Shown: positions 1 to 9,109, counted from the first letter of the stretch. The stretch is DNA of 64,000 bases from Streptomyces venezuelae (GCF_008642275.1 NZ_CP029189.1:310001-374000); one strand, 5' to 3'. Translations and numbers: made by a program. Notes: a model not told the origin generated them from the letters alone.

Positions 1-354
1 GTCGTGCTCCAGACGGGTGGTGCCGCCGACGGCCGTGCCGAGGGAGACTCCGGTCCGCCAGGCCTCGTCCGTGCTGAGATCGAGGCCCGCGTCCTTCACC
101 GCCTCCCGGGCGGCCACCAGGGCGAACTGGATGTAGCGGTCCGCCCGGTCGGCCTCACCGGGTTCGAGGCCGTGCGCGGCGGGGTCGAAGTCGACCTCGG
201 CGGCTATCCGGGAGCGGAACCCGGCCGGGTCGAACAGGCTGATCCCGCGTGTCGCCGTACGGCCGTTGGAGAGCAGGTCCCAGAAGTCGCGGACGCCGAT
301 CCCGCCGGGTGCGACGACCCCGACTCCGGTGACCGCCACCCGCCGGCGGGTCAC
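1..354 (-). CDS. Type II polyketide ketosynthase alpha (KS-alpha), N-terminal part
   Basis: This is the first 118 codons of a beta-ketoacyl synthase; the rest lies beyond the left edge. The translation starts [18 protein letters not shown] and continues with [20 protein letters not shown] and AAEVDFDP, the usual N-terminus of KS-alpha subunits of aromatic type II polyketide synthases. The active-site Cys lies outside the window. The start is a GTG that overlaps the stop of the upstream cupin gene (GTGA), so the two are probably translationally coupled. In the whiE spore-pigment cluster the same order is seen (SchA/CurD protein, cupin, KS-alpha), which makes this the pigment KS. It would condense malonyl-CoA units with the chain-length factor and ACP encoded further left. 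Confidence 0.93.
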   Translation of the reverse strand, partial: MTRRRVAVTGVGVVAPGGIGVRDFWDLLSNGRTATRGISLFDPAGFRSRIAAEVDFDPAAHGLEPGEADRADRYIQFALVAAREAVKDAGLDLSTDEAWRTGVSLGTAVGGTTRLEHD

Positions 355-794
355 GAGACCGCTCCCGTGCGGTCCGGCGGCTGCTCCCACGCGGTGCTCT
401 CCGGGTGGGGGGCCTGCTCGGTGTCCACGTGGCCGAGCTCGGGGCGCGGGGCAAGCGGGCCGAGGTGGAAGACCATGCGGGCCTCGGTGTCGCCGACGTT
501 CCGGAAGCGGTGGCGTACGTTCAGCGGCACGAGGAGTCCCTGGTCGGTGCGCAGCGGGTGGGCCTCGCCGTCGAGGTCGACCTCCAGCCGGCCGCTGACC
601 ACGTACACGAACTCCTCGGAGTACGGGTGGTAGTGCTCTGCGATCGACTCTCCGGGGGCCATGATCGCCAGGCCCATGAAACCGCTGGTGGAACCCACCG
701 AGGTCGGGGTGAGCACGGCCCTCAGGTCTCCGCCGCGGCGGCGGTTGGGGGGCGTCTCGCTGAGGTCCACGATGCGTGGGCGCTGTTGGGTCAT
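351..794 (-). CDS. Cupin-domain protein of spore-pigment cluster (WhiE ORFII-like)
   Basis: A 147-residue single-domain cupin. The metal-site pattern is visible around residues 50-65 ([27 protein letters not shown]) and the second cupin motif around residues 85-100 ([14 protein letters not shown]). Small cupins of this type sit between the SchA/CurD-like gene and KS-alpha in whiE-type clusters and are thought to help fold, cyclise or oxidise the nascent aromatic chain; the exact reaction is not established. The start ATG has a strong AGGAGG about eight bases upstream. The stop overlaps the KS-alpha start by four bases. It is probably cotranscribed with the gene on its right and with the KS/CLF/ACP genes to the left. 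Confidence 0.9.
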   Translation of the reverse strand: MTQQRPRIVDLSETPPNRRRGGDLRAVLTPTSVGSTSGFMGLAIMAPGESIAEHYHPYSEEFVYVVSGRLEVDLDGEAHPLRTDQGLLVPLNVRHRFRNVGDTEARMVFHLGPLAPRPELGHVDTEQAPHPESTAWEQPPDRTGAVS

Positions 795-920
795 GGTGGG
801 TTCCTCCTGCGTGTGGGAGAGCCTGGGTTCGGATGGGTCGGGTTCGGGGTGGAACGGGGGCCGGTGTGGTCCGGGGCCTGGGTCGGGGACCGGGGCCGGG
901 GGCCGGGGGCCGGGGCGGGA

Positions 921-2018
921 TCAGGAATCCGCGGGTGCCCGGCGGTCCGTGATCAGGTTCATGGTGTGGCCGGCGGTGCGGACCCGCCTGCCGGCCCGGG
1001 CCGTCAGCCGGTCGAGCACCGCCGCCTTGCGCGGTCCCGAGACACCGAAGGTGGTGTCGGGCTCGGCGTCGAAGGAGCCGCGGACGTCGACGAGCCGGAC
1101 GACGATGTCGTCACGCTGGAAGATGCTGCTGCTCCGAACGGGGCTGCCGGGGTTGCGTGCGGCCTCCTCGTCCTGCCGGGCGAGGAACTTGGCGAGCGCG
1201 GCGCCGCAGCCGGGCTTGGCCGGGTAGAAGAGCGCGTGCCGCTGGACGTCGGCGGACTCGGGCTCGGGTGCGGCGATGTGGTGGACCGCCGGGAGCGCGG
1301 CGCGCATGAAGAACATGCGGGCGGACTCCGGATCGTTCAGGTTCCGGTCCTTCTCCAGGTGCGGGTTGAGTGCCTCTTCCGCCGCCCGGACTCCGGGCTG
1401 CTCGGAGACGTGGCGCAAGGCGGCCATCAGGTCGCCCTGGACCTCCACCGTGCGCACGACGCGGTTGCCGTGCATGAACAGCGAGGTCCGGCAGAGCCGG
1501 GTGTGGTCGTCGACCCGGGCCTCCGGCGAGGTGTAGCTGGAGAGGATGGACGCGACCTCCTTCTCACTGCCCGGCTTGACCGTGAAGGTGAGGGCGTGGC
1601 GCACGATGCCGGCGCCCAGCCGGGGGGTCTGCTGCAGGCGCGCCGTGGCCGGGCGGTCCCCCTGGCCGTAGCCGCGGCCGGTCTCGCGCAGGACGGTGAA
1701 CTTGAGCGGGCGCATGGCGCGGGCGCACGCGCCGAGCGGCTTCACCTGTTCGGCGTGGTGCTCGCTGTTGACCCATGCGAGGTACTGCGGGGCGCTTTCC
1801 CACTCGCTGGTGATGAGCCATTGGGAGGGATTCTCGAAGGACTGGCACAGCTGGTCGCTGATGTGGCCCGGAACCGACGCGATGTCGTGGCGGAGCTGTT
1901 CGTACGCCTCGAAGAACTGCTGCTGGGTCCCCTCGTGGAGGTCCATCAGCAGGACGACCCGGAGCATGGAGCCGTCGAAGGCTGACTGCGACACCCGTTC
2001 GGACAGGGTGGTTGTCAT
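921..2018 (-). CDS. SchA/CurD-like polyketide tailoring protein (WhiE ORFI-like)
   Basis: A 365-residue protein. Residues 18-115 resemble an antibiotic-biosynthesis-monooxygenase-type ferredoxin-like fold ([36 protein letters not shown]), and the rest contains two copies of the SchA/CurD module that begin around [19 protein letters not shown] and [19 protein letters not shown]. This architecture is typical of the first gene of whiE, sch and cur spore-pigment clusters. Its reaction is uncertain; it may be an oxygenase or cyclase aid for the pigment aglycone. The ATG start has AGGAG seven bases upstream. It is the first gene of the leftward pigment operon and is divergent from the FAD hydroxylase, as in whiE. 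Confidence 0.88.
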   Translation of the reverse strand: MTTTLSERVSQSAFDGSMLRVVLLMDLHEGTQQQFFEAYEQLRHDIASVPGHISDQLCQSFENPSQWLITSEWESAPQYLAWVNSEHHAEQVKPLGACARAMRPLKFTVLRETGRGYGQGDRPATARLQQTPRLGAGIVRHALTFTVKPGSEKEVASILSSYTSPEARVDDHTRLCRTSLFMHGNRVVRTVEVQGDLMAALRHVSEQPGVRAAEEALNPHLEKDRNLNDPESARMFFMRAALPAVHHIAAPEPESADVQRHALFYPAKPGCGAALAKFLARQDEEAARNPGSPVRSSSIFQRDDIVVRLVDVRGSFDAEPDTTFGVSGPRKAAVLDRLTARAGRRVRTAGHTMNLITDRRAPADS

Positions 2019-2293
2019 CTACTCACTCCTTCATGAGGGGGTGGAGATCCATCGCGTACGGACCCCTCGTCCGTCACCGGTGGCGTCCGCCCGGGCCGGC
2101 GGCCGCCTCCAAGGGGAACGGCAGGCCGGCGCGTCTCAGGGGGAGCCGCTGTCGCTCATCGTCGTCCGGGTGGGGACGTACCGCTACATGTCCGGATCAA
2201 GCGGGTGACAACCGGCGAATCAACTGGGCCTCATCCCGGATCGGGGGCATAAAGAGTCCACTCCCCCACACAGAAAACAGGAGCCCGCAGCTG
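2019..2293. promoter_or_regulatory. Divergent promoter region of the spore-pigment cluster
   Basis: This 275-bp gap separates the leftward pigment operon from the rightward FAD hydroxylase. In the characterised whiE locus the corresponding gap carries two sporulation-controlled promoters facing apart. I see no convincing -35/-10 pair for the common vegetative sigma factor here, which would fit developmental sigma control, but that is inference only. Confidence 0.55.
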
Positions 2294-3925
2294 ATGGAAG
2301 ACAACGCCGATGTTCGCGTACCGGTTCTCGTCGTGGGCGGCTCCCTCGTGGGCCTGTCCACCTCGCTTTTCCTGAGCCGCCACGGAGTGAGGCACCTGCT
2401 GGTCGAGAAGCACTCCGGCACCTCCGCACACCCGCGGGGCCGTGGCATCAACGCCCGGACGATGGAGCTGTTCCGCACGGCAGGGGCGGAGCGCGCGATC
2501 CGCCGGGCGGCGTCCGTACTGGAGGGAAACCAGGGCATTCTGCAGGCCCGGTCGCTGACCGACGGCGACCACAACTGGCTGGTCAAGTCGATCGACCCGG
2601 CCGGGGCACTGGCCCGGTTCAGCCCGACGGGCTGGTGTCTGTGCAGCCAGAACAACATCGAGCCGGTGCTGGCCGAGCAGAGCCGCGGCATGGGCGCCGA
2701 CGTGCGGTTCGCCACCGAGCTGATGAGCTTCGACCAGGACGCCACGGGGGTGAACGCCGTGGTGAAGGACCGGGAGACGGGCGAGCACATCACCGTGCGC
2801 GCCGACTTCCTGATCGCCGCGGACGGGCCGCGCAGCCCCGTCAGGGAACAGCTGCGGATCGCCCAGACGGGTAACGGCGAGCTCTTCCACAACGTGAGCG
2901 TCACGTTCCGCTCGGAGAAGCTCGTCGAGGTGCTGGGCGACCTGCGCTTCATCGTCTGCTACCTGGTGCGCCCCGGAGCGGACGGGGCGCTGCTGCCGGT
3001 GGACAACAAGACGCAGTGGGTCTTCCACGCCCCGTGGCACCCGGAGCAGGGCGAGACCCTGGAGGACTTCACCGACGAGCGGTGCGTGGATCAGATCCGC
3101 GACGCGATCGGCGTCCCCGACCTGGACGTGCACATCGGCGGCAAGGCCCCGTGGCACGCGGCCGAACGGGTGGCGCAGCGGTATTCGTCCGGACGGGTGT
3201 TCCTGGCCGGTGACGCGGCCCACGAGATGTCCCCCACGGGGGCGTTCGGCTCGAACACGGGTATCCAGGACGCCCACAACCTGGCGTGGAAGATCGCCGC
3301 GGTACTGGACGGTTCGGCCGGCATCGGTCTGCTCGACACCTACGAGGCCGAGCGGCTGCCGGTGGCCCGCGCCACCAGCGAACGGGCGTCGGCCCGTTCG
3401 GCGGAACACAGCCACCCGGGGTACGCGCCGCCGCCCACCATGGGCGGCGGGCCGGGCAGTGGTGTCCTCACCACCGCCATGGGCTACTGCTACCCGCAGG
3501 GCGCACTCGTCGGCGGCGAGCCCGGACGGCCCGTCATCCCGGAGAACCTGCGCCTGGTCGGCGACACCGGGACCCGGGCCCCGCACATGTGGGTGACCCG
3601 GTCGGGTGAGCGGATCTCCACCCTGGACCTGTACGAGCGCTCGTTCGTGCTGCTCAGCGGTACGGGGACGCCGTGGCGGGCGGCGGCCGAGCAGGTGGCC
3701 GGGCAGCTCTCGATGCGGCTGGACGCCTACACCATCGGCTCCGGGCCGGATGCGGACCTGGTCCAGGAGGGGCGCTCCGACTGGACCGAGGTGCACGCGA
3801 TGAGCGCCGGGGGCACCGTCCTCGTACGGCCGGACGGGTTCGTGGCATGGCGCTCGGAAGGCTCGGTGGCCGACGCCCCGGCGACGCTGCGCGAGGTCCT
3901 CTCGACGGTGCTGCGCCGGGCGTGA
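2294..3925 (+). CDS. FAD-dependent aromatic hydroxylase (WhiE ORFVIII-like)
   Basis: A 543-residue class A flavoprotein monooxygenase of the PheA/TfdB type. The dinucleotide-binding motif is near the N-terminus (VLVVGGSLVGLSTSLFLSRHG), the DG motif follows mid-protein (LIAADGPRSPVREQL), and the GD motif is VFLAGDAAHEMSPTGAFG followed by NTGIQDAHNLAWK. The C-terminal thioredoxin-like tail is present. It hydroxylates an aromatic substrate with NAD(P)H and O2; in whiE the divergent ORFVIII modifies the pigment and changes spore colour. I chose the ATG at 2294 (MEDNADVRVPVLVVGG) because it puts the FAD motif near the N-terminus; upstream in-frame codons would add an improbable basic stretch. It is divergent from the pigment operon, matching whiE. 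Confidence 0.92.
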   Translation: MEDNADVRVPVLVVGGSLVGLSTSLFLSRHGVRHLLVEKHSGTSAHPRGRGINARTMELFRTAGAERAIRRAASVLEGNQGILQARSLTDGDHNWLVKSIDPAGALARFSPTGWCLCSQNNIEPVLAEQSRGMGADVRFATELMSFDQDATGVNAVVKDRETGEHITVRADFLIAADGPRSPVREQLRIAQTGNGELFHNVSVTFRSEKLVEVLGDLRFIVCYLVRPGADGALLPVDNKTQWVFHAPWHPEQGETLEDFTDERCVDQIRDAIGVPDLDVHIGGKAPWHAAERVAQRYSSGRVFLAGDAAHEMSPTGAFGSNTGIQDAHNLAWKIAAVLDGSAGIGLLDTYEAERLPVARATSERASARSAEHSHPGYAPPPTMGGGPGSGVLTTAMGYCYPQGALVGGEPGRPVIPENLRLVGDTGTRAPHMWVTRSGERISTLDLYERSFVLLSGTGTPWRAAAEQVAGQLSMRLDAYTIGSGPDADLVQEGRSDWTEVHAMSAGGTVLVRPDGFVAWRSEGSVADAPATLREVLSTVLRRA

Positions 3926-3975
3926 CGACCTCGTCCCCGCTTCCGCCGGCCGTGCGTGCGGCCGGCGGAAGCGGC

Positions 3976-4185
3976 TCAGCGGCAGGCCCAGCAACCTGCC
4001 CAGCAGCCGGTGGCCGGTACGGCGGTGCGCCGGCGGCCGGGCCCGGCGCCTCCGGCCGCGTCGCCGCCGCCGGAGGTCCGCTGGGCGTAACACGCGACGA
4101 CGACCGCGATCGCGGCCAGTTCCTCAGGGGCGGCGACGCCCCTCTCCACACGCAGCAGGCTCGCTATCGGGACATCCTTCGACAT
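3976..4185 (-). CDS. Small acyl-CoA carboxylase epsilon (AccE)-like protein
   Basis: A 69-residue ORF starting MSKDVPIASLLRVERGVAAPEELAAIAVVVACYAQR. The pattern RVERGxxxPEELAAIxxVVA is the signature of the epsilon subunits of actinobacterial acyl-CoA carboxylases, which bind the beta subunit and stimulate carboxylation of acetyl- or propionyl-CoA. The C-terminus is unusual: it is Cys/Trp-rich (GCWAGCWACR). No alpha or beta carboxylase gene lies nearby. Its position next to a malonyl-CoA-consuming pigment PKS suggests a precursor-supply role, but this is inference. It converges on the hydroxylase gene, with 50 bp between the stops. Confidence 0.7.
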   Translation of the reverse strand: MSKDVPIASLLRVERGVAAPEELAAIAVVVACYAQRTSGGGDAAGGAGPGRRRTAVPATGCWAGCWACR

Positions 4186-4403
4186 CGGCACGGCCTCTCT
4201 CACGGGGGCTGCGCGTGCGCCCGGTCGCTTCGCGAGGGGCGGACCGGCTCGGCTCCGGCGCGGGCGGCACACGGGTGGCTCGGCGCGCTGACGGGACGTG
4301 TTCCGCGTGAGCGAACCGGCCTGCGGATTCCGGTGGGATCACCTGGAATCCTGTCGCGACCGAGGCTACAAGAGCGTGCCGCGGGCGGCACTCCGGACCG
4401 GCC

Positions 4404-4625
4404 GTGGTGACCGGGCACCCGCCGCTGCTGTGCCGGGGCTGCGCCGGCAACCTGTACGCGGTCTGCACCATGGACCATGCGGGCGGGAACAAGACCGGGC
4501 AGTGGGAGGTCGACCACGAGATGCCCGTTCCGTGCCCGTTGGCCGGTCTGCTGCCGCTGACCGGTACGGCGGCCTCCGTCCATGACCTGCCCGGTGCCGA
4601 GGAGGTGCTGGGTCCGCAGGGATGA
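4404..4625 (+). CDS. Possible 73-residue protein of unknown function
   Basis: A weak gene candidate read from GTG 4404 (MVTGHPPLLCRGCAGNLYAVCTMDHAGGNK). It has four Cys, including a CxxC near the N-terminus, and no recognisable domain. The main support is context: a perfect 13-bp GC hairpin starts 31 bases after its stop, before the next rightward gene, and a terminator in that place needs an upstream rightward transcript. There is no strong ribosome-binding site. It could equally be untranslated sequence. Confidence 0.35.
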   Translation: MVTGHPPLLCRGCAGNLYAVCTMDHAGGNKTGQWEVDHEMPVPCPLAGLLPLTGTAASVHDLPGAEEVLGPQG

Positions 4626-4655
4626 CGTACGGCGCGTTGGTCCGTACGGGGGAAC

Positions 4656-4689
4656 GCCCGTTCCGCCGCCGGCCGTCGGCGGAACGGGC
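4656..4689 (+). terminator. 13-bp perfect GC hairpin
   Basis: The arms GCCCGTTCCGCCG (4656-4668) and its complement (4677-4689) enclose an 8-base loop. There is no U-tract, which is common for Streptomyces terminators. It insulates the glucanase gene from upstream rightward transcription. Confidence 0.7.
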
Positions 4690-4780
4690 CCCCGGTCGGC
4701 GGCCGTGCCGTCGACGGAAACAGGTGAGCGTTCACCAGTTGAACTCGCCGTGCCCGTAAATGCTTTGCCGGTTACATCTC

Positions 4781-4843
4781 TTGACGGCCCGTGAGAACGC
4801 GGAGGACAGTGTCCAGCGGCGCGGCTTGAGAGCGCTCTCAAGC
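4781..4843 (+). promoter_or_regulatory. Glucanase promoter with 20-bp palindromic LacI-type operator
   Basis: A possible -35 TTGACG (4781-4786) and a weak -10 GACAGT (4805-4810) are separated by 18 bases. Just downstream, 4824-4843 is a perfect 20-bp palindrome, GCTTGAGAGCGCTCTCAAGC. Its core GAGAGCGCTCTC resembles the GGGAGCGCTCCC sites bound by CebR-like LacI repressors of cellulase and glucanase genes in Streptomyces. Placed around +8 to +27, it would block transcription unless an inducing oligosaccharide is bound by the repressor. Confidence 0.75.
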
Positions 4844-4904
4844 TGCCCGACCCGCTGTCCCTTCCCCCCGCACCGCGCCTCGGCGCGCTTCAGAGAGGGC
4901 ACTC

Positions 4905-6323
4905 ATGCACGAGATATCCGGCAGGAAACGGCCGACGGTCCGACGGGCCGTCCTCGCCGCGTTCAGCACGATCGCCGTGGTCGCGGCAGCCGCCGCGGGC
5001 GTGGTCCTGCCCGCGAACGCCGCGGCCCCGCCCGCACCTGCCGGCTGGTCCCGGGTGTTCCTCGACGACTTCGACGGACCCGCGGGGTCCGGGGTGAACA
5101 CCGCCGACTGGCAGTACACCACCGGCACGTCCTATCCCGGCGGGCCGGCCAACTTCGGCACCGGCGAGATCGAGACGATGACCGCCGACCCCTCCAACGT
5201 CTCCCTCGACGGGACGGGCAATCTGCGCATCACCCCGCGCCGGGACGCCGCCGGCAACTGGACGTCCGGACGCGTCGAGACCCGGCGGGCCGACTTCGAG
5301 CCCCCTGCGGGGGGCAAGCTCCGGTCTGAGGCCCGGATCCAGATGCCGAACGTGACCGGCCCCTCCGCCAAGGGCTACTGGCCGGCCTTCTGGATGCTCG
5401 GCGCCCCCTACCGGGGCAACTGGTGGAACTGGCCGGGCATCGGCGAGATCGACATCCTGGAGAACGTCCAGGGACTCAACAACGTGTGGGCCACCGTGCA
5501 TTGCGGCACGAGTCCGGGCGGCCCCTGCAACGAGACCTCCGGCATCGGCGGTCAGCGCGCCTGCCCCGGCGCCACGTGCCAGGCCGGCTTCCACACGTAC
5601 GCCGTCGAATGGGACCGGTCCAAGGCCGTCGAGGAGATGCGCTTCTACGTCGACGAGTTCAACTTCCACACGGTGCGCGCCGACCAGGTCGACGCGACCA
5701 CCTGGGCCAACGCCACGAACCACGGCTACTACATCATCCTGAACGTCGCCATGGGCGGCGGCTTCCCGGACGCCTTCGGCGGCGGCCCCGACGCGGGCAC
5801 CCAGCCCGGACACCCGATGGTCGTCGACTACGTGACGGTCCTGCGTTCGACCGGGGGCACCACCCCGCCCACCACTCCCCCGACGACACCGCCCACCACC
5901 CCGCCCGGGCACCGCGACGCGTACACGGCGATCCAGGCCGAGTCCTACGACGGCCAGTCGGGCACGGCGAAGGAGACCACCACCGACAGCGGCGGCGGTC
6001 AGAACCTCGCGGCGATCGGCAACGGCGACTGGGCGCTCTTCCGGGGCGTCGACTTCGGCTCCACGGCCGCCCGGCAGTTCCACGGGCGTGTGGCGAGCGG
6101 TGCGGCCGGCGGGGTCAGCGGGCTGGTCGAGGTTCGGCTCGACCGTCCGGACTCGGCTCCGGTCGGCAGCTTCGCGGTCGCGTCCACCGGCGGCTGGCAG
6201 AGCTGGCGCACGGTACCGGCGAACATCACGGCGGTCACCGGCACCCACGACGTCTACCTGACCTTCACCAGCGGCCAGCCCGCCGACTTCGTGAACGTCA
6301 ACTGGTTCGACTTCGGCCACTGA
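4905..6323 (+). CDS. Secreted GH16 endo-beta-1,3-glucanase with C-terminal CBM6
   Basis: A 472-residue exported enzyme. Residues 1-39 are a signal peptide (twin Arg, hydrophobic core, ANA|A cleavage). Residues 45-310 are a glycoside hydrolase family 16 domain with the catalytic ExDxxE at E181-D183-E186 in GIGEIDILENV; E181 is the expected nucleophile and E186 the acid/base. A Thr-Pro linker (TTPP repeats) follows, then a family 6 carbohydrate-binding module (from about AYTAIQAESYDGQSG to the end). Laminarinases of this layout cleave beta-1,3-glucan of fungal and plant material. The gene stands alone behind the palindromic operator. The specificity (laminarin versus mixed-linkage glucan) cannot be fixed from sequence alone. 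Confidence 0.93.
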   Translation: MHEISGRKRPTVRRAVLAAFSTIAVVAAAAAGVVLPANAAAPPAPAGWSRVFLDDFDGPAGSGVNTADWQYTTGTSYPGGPANFGTGEIETMTADPSNVSLDGTGNLRITPRRDAAGNWTSGRVETRRADFEPPAGGKLRSEARIQMPNVTGPSAKGYWPAFWMLGAPYRGNWWNWPGIGEIDILENVQGLNNVWATVHCGTSPGGPCNETSGIGGQRACPGATCQAGFHTYAVEWDRSKAVEEMRFYVDEFNFHTVRADQVDATTWANATNHGYYIILNVAMGGGFPDAFGGGPDAGTQPGHPMVVDYVTVLRSTGGTTPPTTPPTTPPTTPPGHRDAYTAIQAESYDGQSGTAKETTTDSGGGQNLAAIGNGDWALFRGVDFGSTAARQFHGRVASGAAGGVSGLVEVRLDRPDSAPVGSFAVASTGGWQSWRTVPANITAVTGTHDVYLTFTSGQPADFVNVNWFDFGH

Positions 6324-6523
6324 CGGCCGGGGGCGTCGTCCCCGCGGGACCCCGTGGGACTCCGTGGGACTCCGCGCAACCCCGTGGGGACGACGCGTAC
6401 GCGTGGCGCGGCGCGGCCGGCCCGGTGTGCTCCCGGATGGCGGACCGCGCGCGGCCCCGCGCAGGGGCTCTCCCGGCAGGCCCCGGTGCACACTGGAGGC
6501 CCGCAGCCCCAGGAGGACAGCCC

Positions 6524-7036
6524 ATGGCCGACGAGGAACCCCGCGCCGAGTTGGACGCACGGTACAGCGACGAGCGGGCGAGAGCCGTGCCCTGGCGGGA
6601 GGCCGTCACCCGGCTGGCCGCGGCGGAGCTGTACTGGCTGACGACCGTACGTCCCGACGCGCGCCCCCACGTCACCCCGCTGATCGGGGTCTGGGCGGAC
6701 GGCGCGCTGCACTTCTGCACCGGGCCCGGGGAACGCAAGGCCAGGAACCTCCGGGGCAACGCGCACGTCGTCCTGACCACCGGCACCAACACCCTCCACG
6801 AGGGATTCGACCTGGTCGTCGAGGGTGTGGCGGCCCGGGTCACGGATCCCGAGCGGCTGCGCCGGCTCGCCGCCGCGTGGGAGGCGAAGTACGGCGCCGA
6901 GTGGCACTTCGAGATCGGCGACGGTGTCTTCGTGAGTCCCGACGCGGGCGAGGCGGTGGTCTTCGCGGTGCGGCCGAGCACGGCCTTCGGGTTCGGCAAG
7001 GGCGGATACAGCCAGACGCGCTGGCTCTTCTCCTGA
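6524..7036 (+). CDS. Pyridoxamine 5'-phosphate oxidase-family flavin/F420-binding protein
   Basis: A 170-residue split-barrel protein. The core reads LAAAELYWLTTVRPDARPHVTPLIGVWADGALHFCTGPGERKARNLRGNAHVVLTTG, typical of the PNPOx-like family that binds FMN or F420 and reduces small unsaturated substrates. The C-terminus WHFEIGDGVFVSP...VFAVRPSTAFGFGKGGYSQTRWLFS is typical of the actinobacterial subgroup. The ATG follows AGGAGG closely. No pathway partners flank it, so the substrate is unknown; true pyridoxine-phosphate oxidase activity is unlikely. Confidence 0.85.
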   Translation: MADEEPRAELDARYSDERARAVPWREAVTRLAAAELYWLTTVRPDARPHVTPLIGVWADGALHFCTGPGERKARNLRGNAHVVLTTGTNTLHEGFDLVVEGVAARVTDPERLRRLAAAWEAKYGAEWHFEIGDGVFVSPDAGEAVVFAVRPSTAFGFGKGGYSQTRWLFS

Positions 7037-7136
7037 CCCGCCCCGCCGCCCCCTGCCCCCCCTGCCCGCCTGTCCCGCGGGAACCGTGACGTCGGTGGGG
7101 TTAGGCTCGGAGCAGGTCGCGAAGGGGATGGTGCGC

Positions 7137-7973
7137 ATGTGTCGGTGGCTCGCCTACTCGGGTTCGCCCATGCTCCTCGACACCGTGCTGTACCGCCCGG
7201 AGCACTCTCTCATCAACCAGAGCCTCCGCTCCCGGATGGGCGCGGAACCGACCAACGGCGACGGCTTCGGCATCGGCTGGTACAGCGCCGACGGCGACGG
7301 CACACCGGCGGTCTTCCGCGACGTCGGCCCCGCCTGGAACAGCCGTAACCTGCAGGAACTCGCGGCGCACGTCCGTTCGCCGCTGTTCTTCGCGCACGTC
7401 CGCGCCTCGACGGGTTCGGCGATCCAGCAGTCCAACTGCCACCCGTTCCGCCACGGCCGCTGGCTGTGGATGCACAACGGCGCGATCGCGGACTTCCACC
7501 GCCTGCAGCGTGACCTCTGCATGGCCGTCGATCCGGCGCTCTTCCCGTGCATCGAGGGGTCCACGGACTCCGAGGTGATGTTCTACCTGGCGGTCACGTT
7601 CGGCCTCGACCAGGACCCTCCGGGTGCGGTGGCCAGGATGGCCGGGCTGGTGGAGCGCCTCGGCAAGGAGCACGGTGTGCCCGAGCCGCTCCAGATGACG
7701 GTGGCGGTGAGCGACGGCGAGCGCGTCTGGGCCTTCCGCTACTCCAGCCAGGGGAAGTCCAGGACCCTGTACTACAGCAGCAGGGCCGAGACGGTCCGCC
7801 ACCTGCATCCGGAGCTGCCCTACCTCAAGGAGGTCTCGGACGAGACCCGCCTCGTGGTCTCCGAGCCGCTCGGCGACCTGCCCGGTGTGTGGAACGAGCT
7901 CCCCGAGAGCAGCTACGCGGTGATCCCCTCCGGCCCCCACGCGGACTACCTGCCGTTCCTCCCCGAACTCTGA
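7137..7973 (+). CDS. Class II glutamine amidotransferase (EgtC/YafJ-like)
   Basis: A 278-residue N-terminal-nucleophile hydrolase. The start is set by family logic: the ATG at 7137 gives M-C-R-W-L-A-Y-S-G, exposing Cys2 as the catalytic nucleophile after Met removal. Further motifs are NGDGFGIGWY, FFAHVRASTG and NCHPFRHGRWLWMHNGAI, which line the glutamine site. Relatives include EgtC of ergothioneine synthesis and YafJ-type proteins. No other egt genes are present here, so the acceptor substrate is unknown. An earlier in-frame start would bury the Cys and is rejected. Confidence 0.88.
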   Translation: MCRWLAYSGSPMLLDTVLYRPEHSLINQSLRSRMGAEPTNGDGFGIGWYSADGDGTPAVFRDVGPAWNSRNLQELAAHVRSPLFFAHVRASTGSAIQQSNCHPFRHGRWLWMHNGAIADFHRLQRDLCMAVDPALFPCIEGSTDSEVMFYLAVTFGLDQDPPGAVARMAGLVERLGKEHGVPEPLQMTVAVSDGERVWAFRYSSQGKSRTLYYSSRAETVRHLHPELPYLKEVSDETRLVVSEPLGDLPGVWNELPESSYAVIPSGPHADYLPFLPEL

Positions 7974-8173
7974 CACCGCCGAGCCGGGCGCGCAGCGGGC
8001 GCGGCGGCGGGTGGGCGGGCCCCGACGGACATGTCCGCGGTCACCGTCCGTGTCCGCATCGGCACGGCCGGGCGGCACTCGGCGGCCGTCCGTTCGGGGA
8101 CGGCACCGCGCCCGGACCGGTCGCCCCCGAGGAGGCCGTCCCGGCGGGATCGAACCCGCTCTCGACCTGAACC

Positions 8174-8191
8174 GGCGCCCGGGAGGGCGCC
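8174..8191. terminator. Short GC hairpin between convergent genes
   Basis: A 7-bp GGCGCCC stem with a four-base loop lies between the amidotransferase and the MBL-fold gene, which face each other. It may end either transcript. It is weaker than the other terminators in the window. Confidence 0.4.
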
Positions 8192-8224
8192 GCCCCGGGG
8201 TCCGGCCGCCGCCCGGCCCGCGGG

Positions 8225-9109
8225 TCACGCGTCCAGGGGGCGCCAGGCCGGACCGTCGCCGTCCTGCCGGACCTGCCCGAACACCACGTCGGCGAAGTGG
8301 ACGCCGAAGCCGATGGTGCCGGGCTGCGCCAGCTCGGCGACCAGGCGGTGGCGGTGACCGGCGGTGAGGGCGCCGTCGTGGTCGAATCCCGAGGACCACT
8401 CCGGGTGGTCGATCTGGAGGGGCGAGTGCACGGCGTCCCCGAAGGCGATCAGACGGCGCCCGCCGCCGGTGATGACGTACTCGGCGTGTCCGACGGTGTG
8501 GCCCGGGGTGATCCGCACGCGCACCCCGGGGAAGACCTCCTGACCGTCCGTGATCGTGCGTACCTGCGGTGCCAGGGCCGCGACCTGCCCGGCCATGCCC
8601 TGGGCCTCCAGGAGGTCCCGCCGCTCCCATTCGGGCTCGGAGATCAGGTACTCGGCGTGCGCGAACACCGGCCGCGCGCCGCCGGGTGCGGGGTGGCAGG
8701 CCCAGCCGAGATGGTCGGCGTGGAGGTGGGTGAAGGCCACCGCCTCGACGTCCTCGGGCCGACGGCCGAGTTCGGCCAGACTGCGGACCAGCGCGCCGCC
8801 CCGGATCGTGGCGAGCGGGCCGTCCGGGGCCGCGTGCTCCTGCGGGCCGAAGCCCGCGTCGATCAGCAGGGCGCGGCCCCCGTGCTCGACGAGCAGCCCG
8901 CCGACGCTTCCCACCAGGTGGCCGGCGGCGTCCAGGTACTCGGGGTGCGCGGCCCACACCTCGTCGGTGCTGTCCCGGAGCAGCTCCAGCGGCCGGAGCC
9001 GCACGTCGCCGTCGGGCACGTACGACACCGTGGTGTCACCCAGCCGTATCGAGCGGATTCCCGCCGGTCGGCGCAGTCGTTCGTCCTGGATCGCCGTCAA
9101 GTCGGCCAT
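8225..9109 (-). CDS. MBL-fold metallohydrolase
   Basis: A 294-residue metallo-beta-lactamase-fold hydrolase. The metal motif is THLHADHLGWACH mid-protein, with LLIDAGFGP upstream and GHTVGHAEY plus FGDAVHSPLQ downstream as the remaining metal ligands. Enzymes of this subgroup include quorum-quenching lactonases and generic esterases; the substrate is not predictable. ATG 9109 is preceded by GGAGAG at a good distance. The gene is divergent from a MarR regulator and its promoter overlaps a MarR-like dyad, so the MarR protein probably represses it and senses a compound that this enzyme destroys. Confidence 0.88.
   Translation of the reverse strand: MADLTAIQDERLRRPAGIRSIRLGDTTVSYVPDGDVRLRPLELLRDSTDEVWAAHPEYLDAAGHLVGSVGGLLVEHGGRALLIDAGFGPQEHAAPDGPLATIRGGALVRSLAELGRRPEDVEAVAFTHLHADHLGWACHPAPGGARPVFAHAEYLISEPEWERRDLLEAQGMAGQVAALAPQVRTITDGQEVFPGVRVRITPGHTVGHAEYVITGGGRRLIAFGDAVHSPLQIDHPEWSSGFDHDGALTAGHRHRLVAELAQPGTIGFGVHFADVVFGQVRQDGDGPAWRPLDA

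Noticed and set aside
7086..7136. Upstream start for the class II amidotransferase
   Set aside because: It would bury the catalytic Cys2 inside an N-terminal extension.
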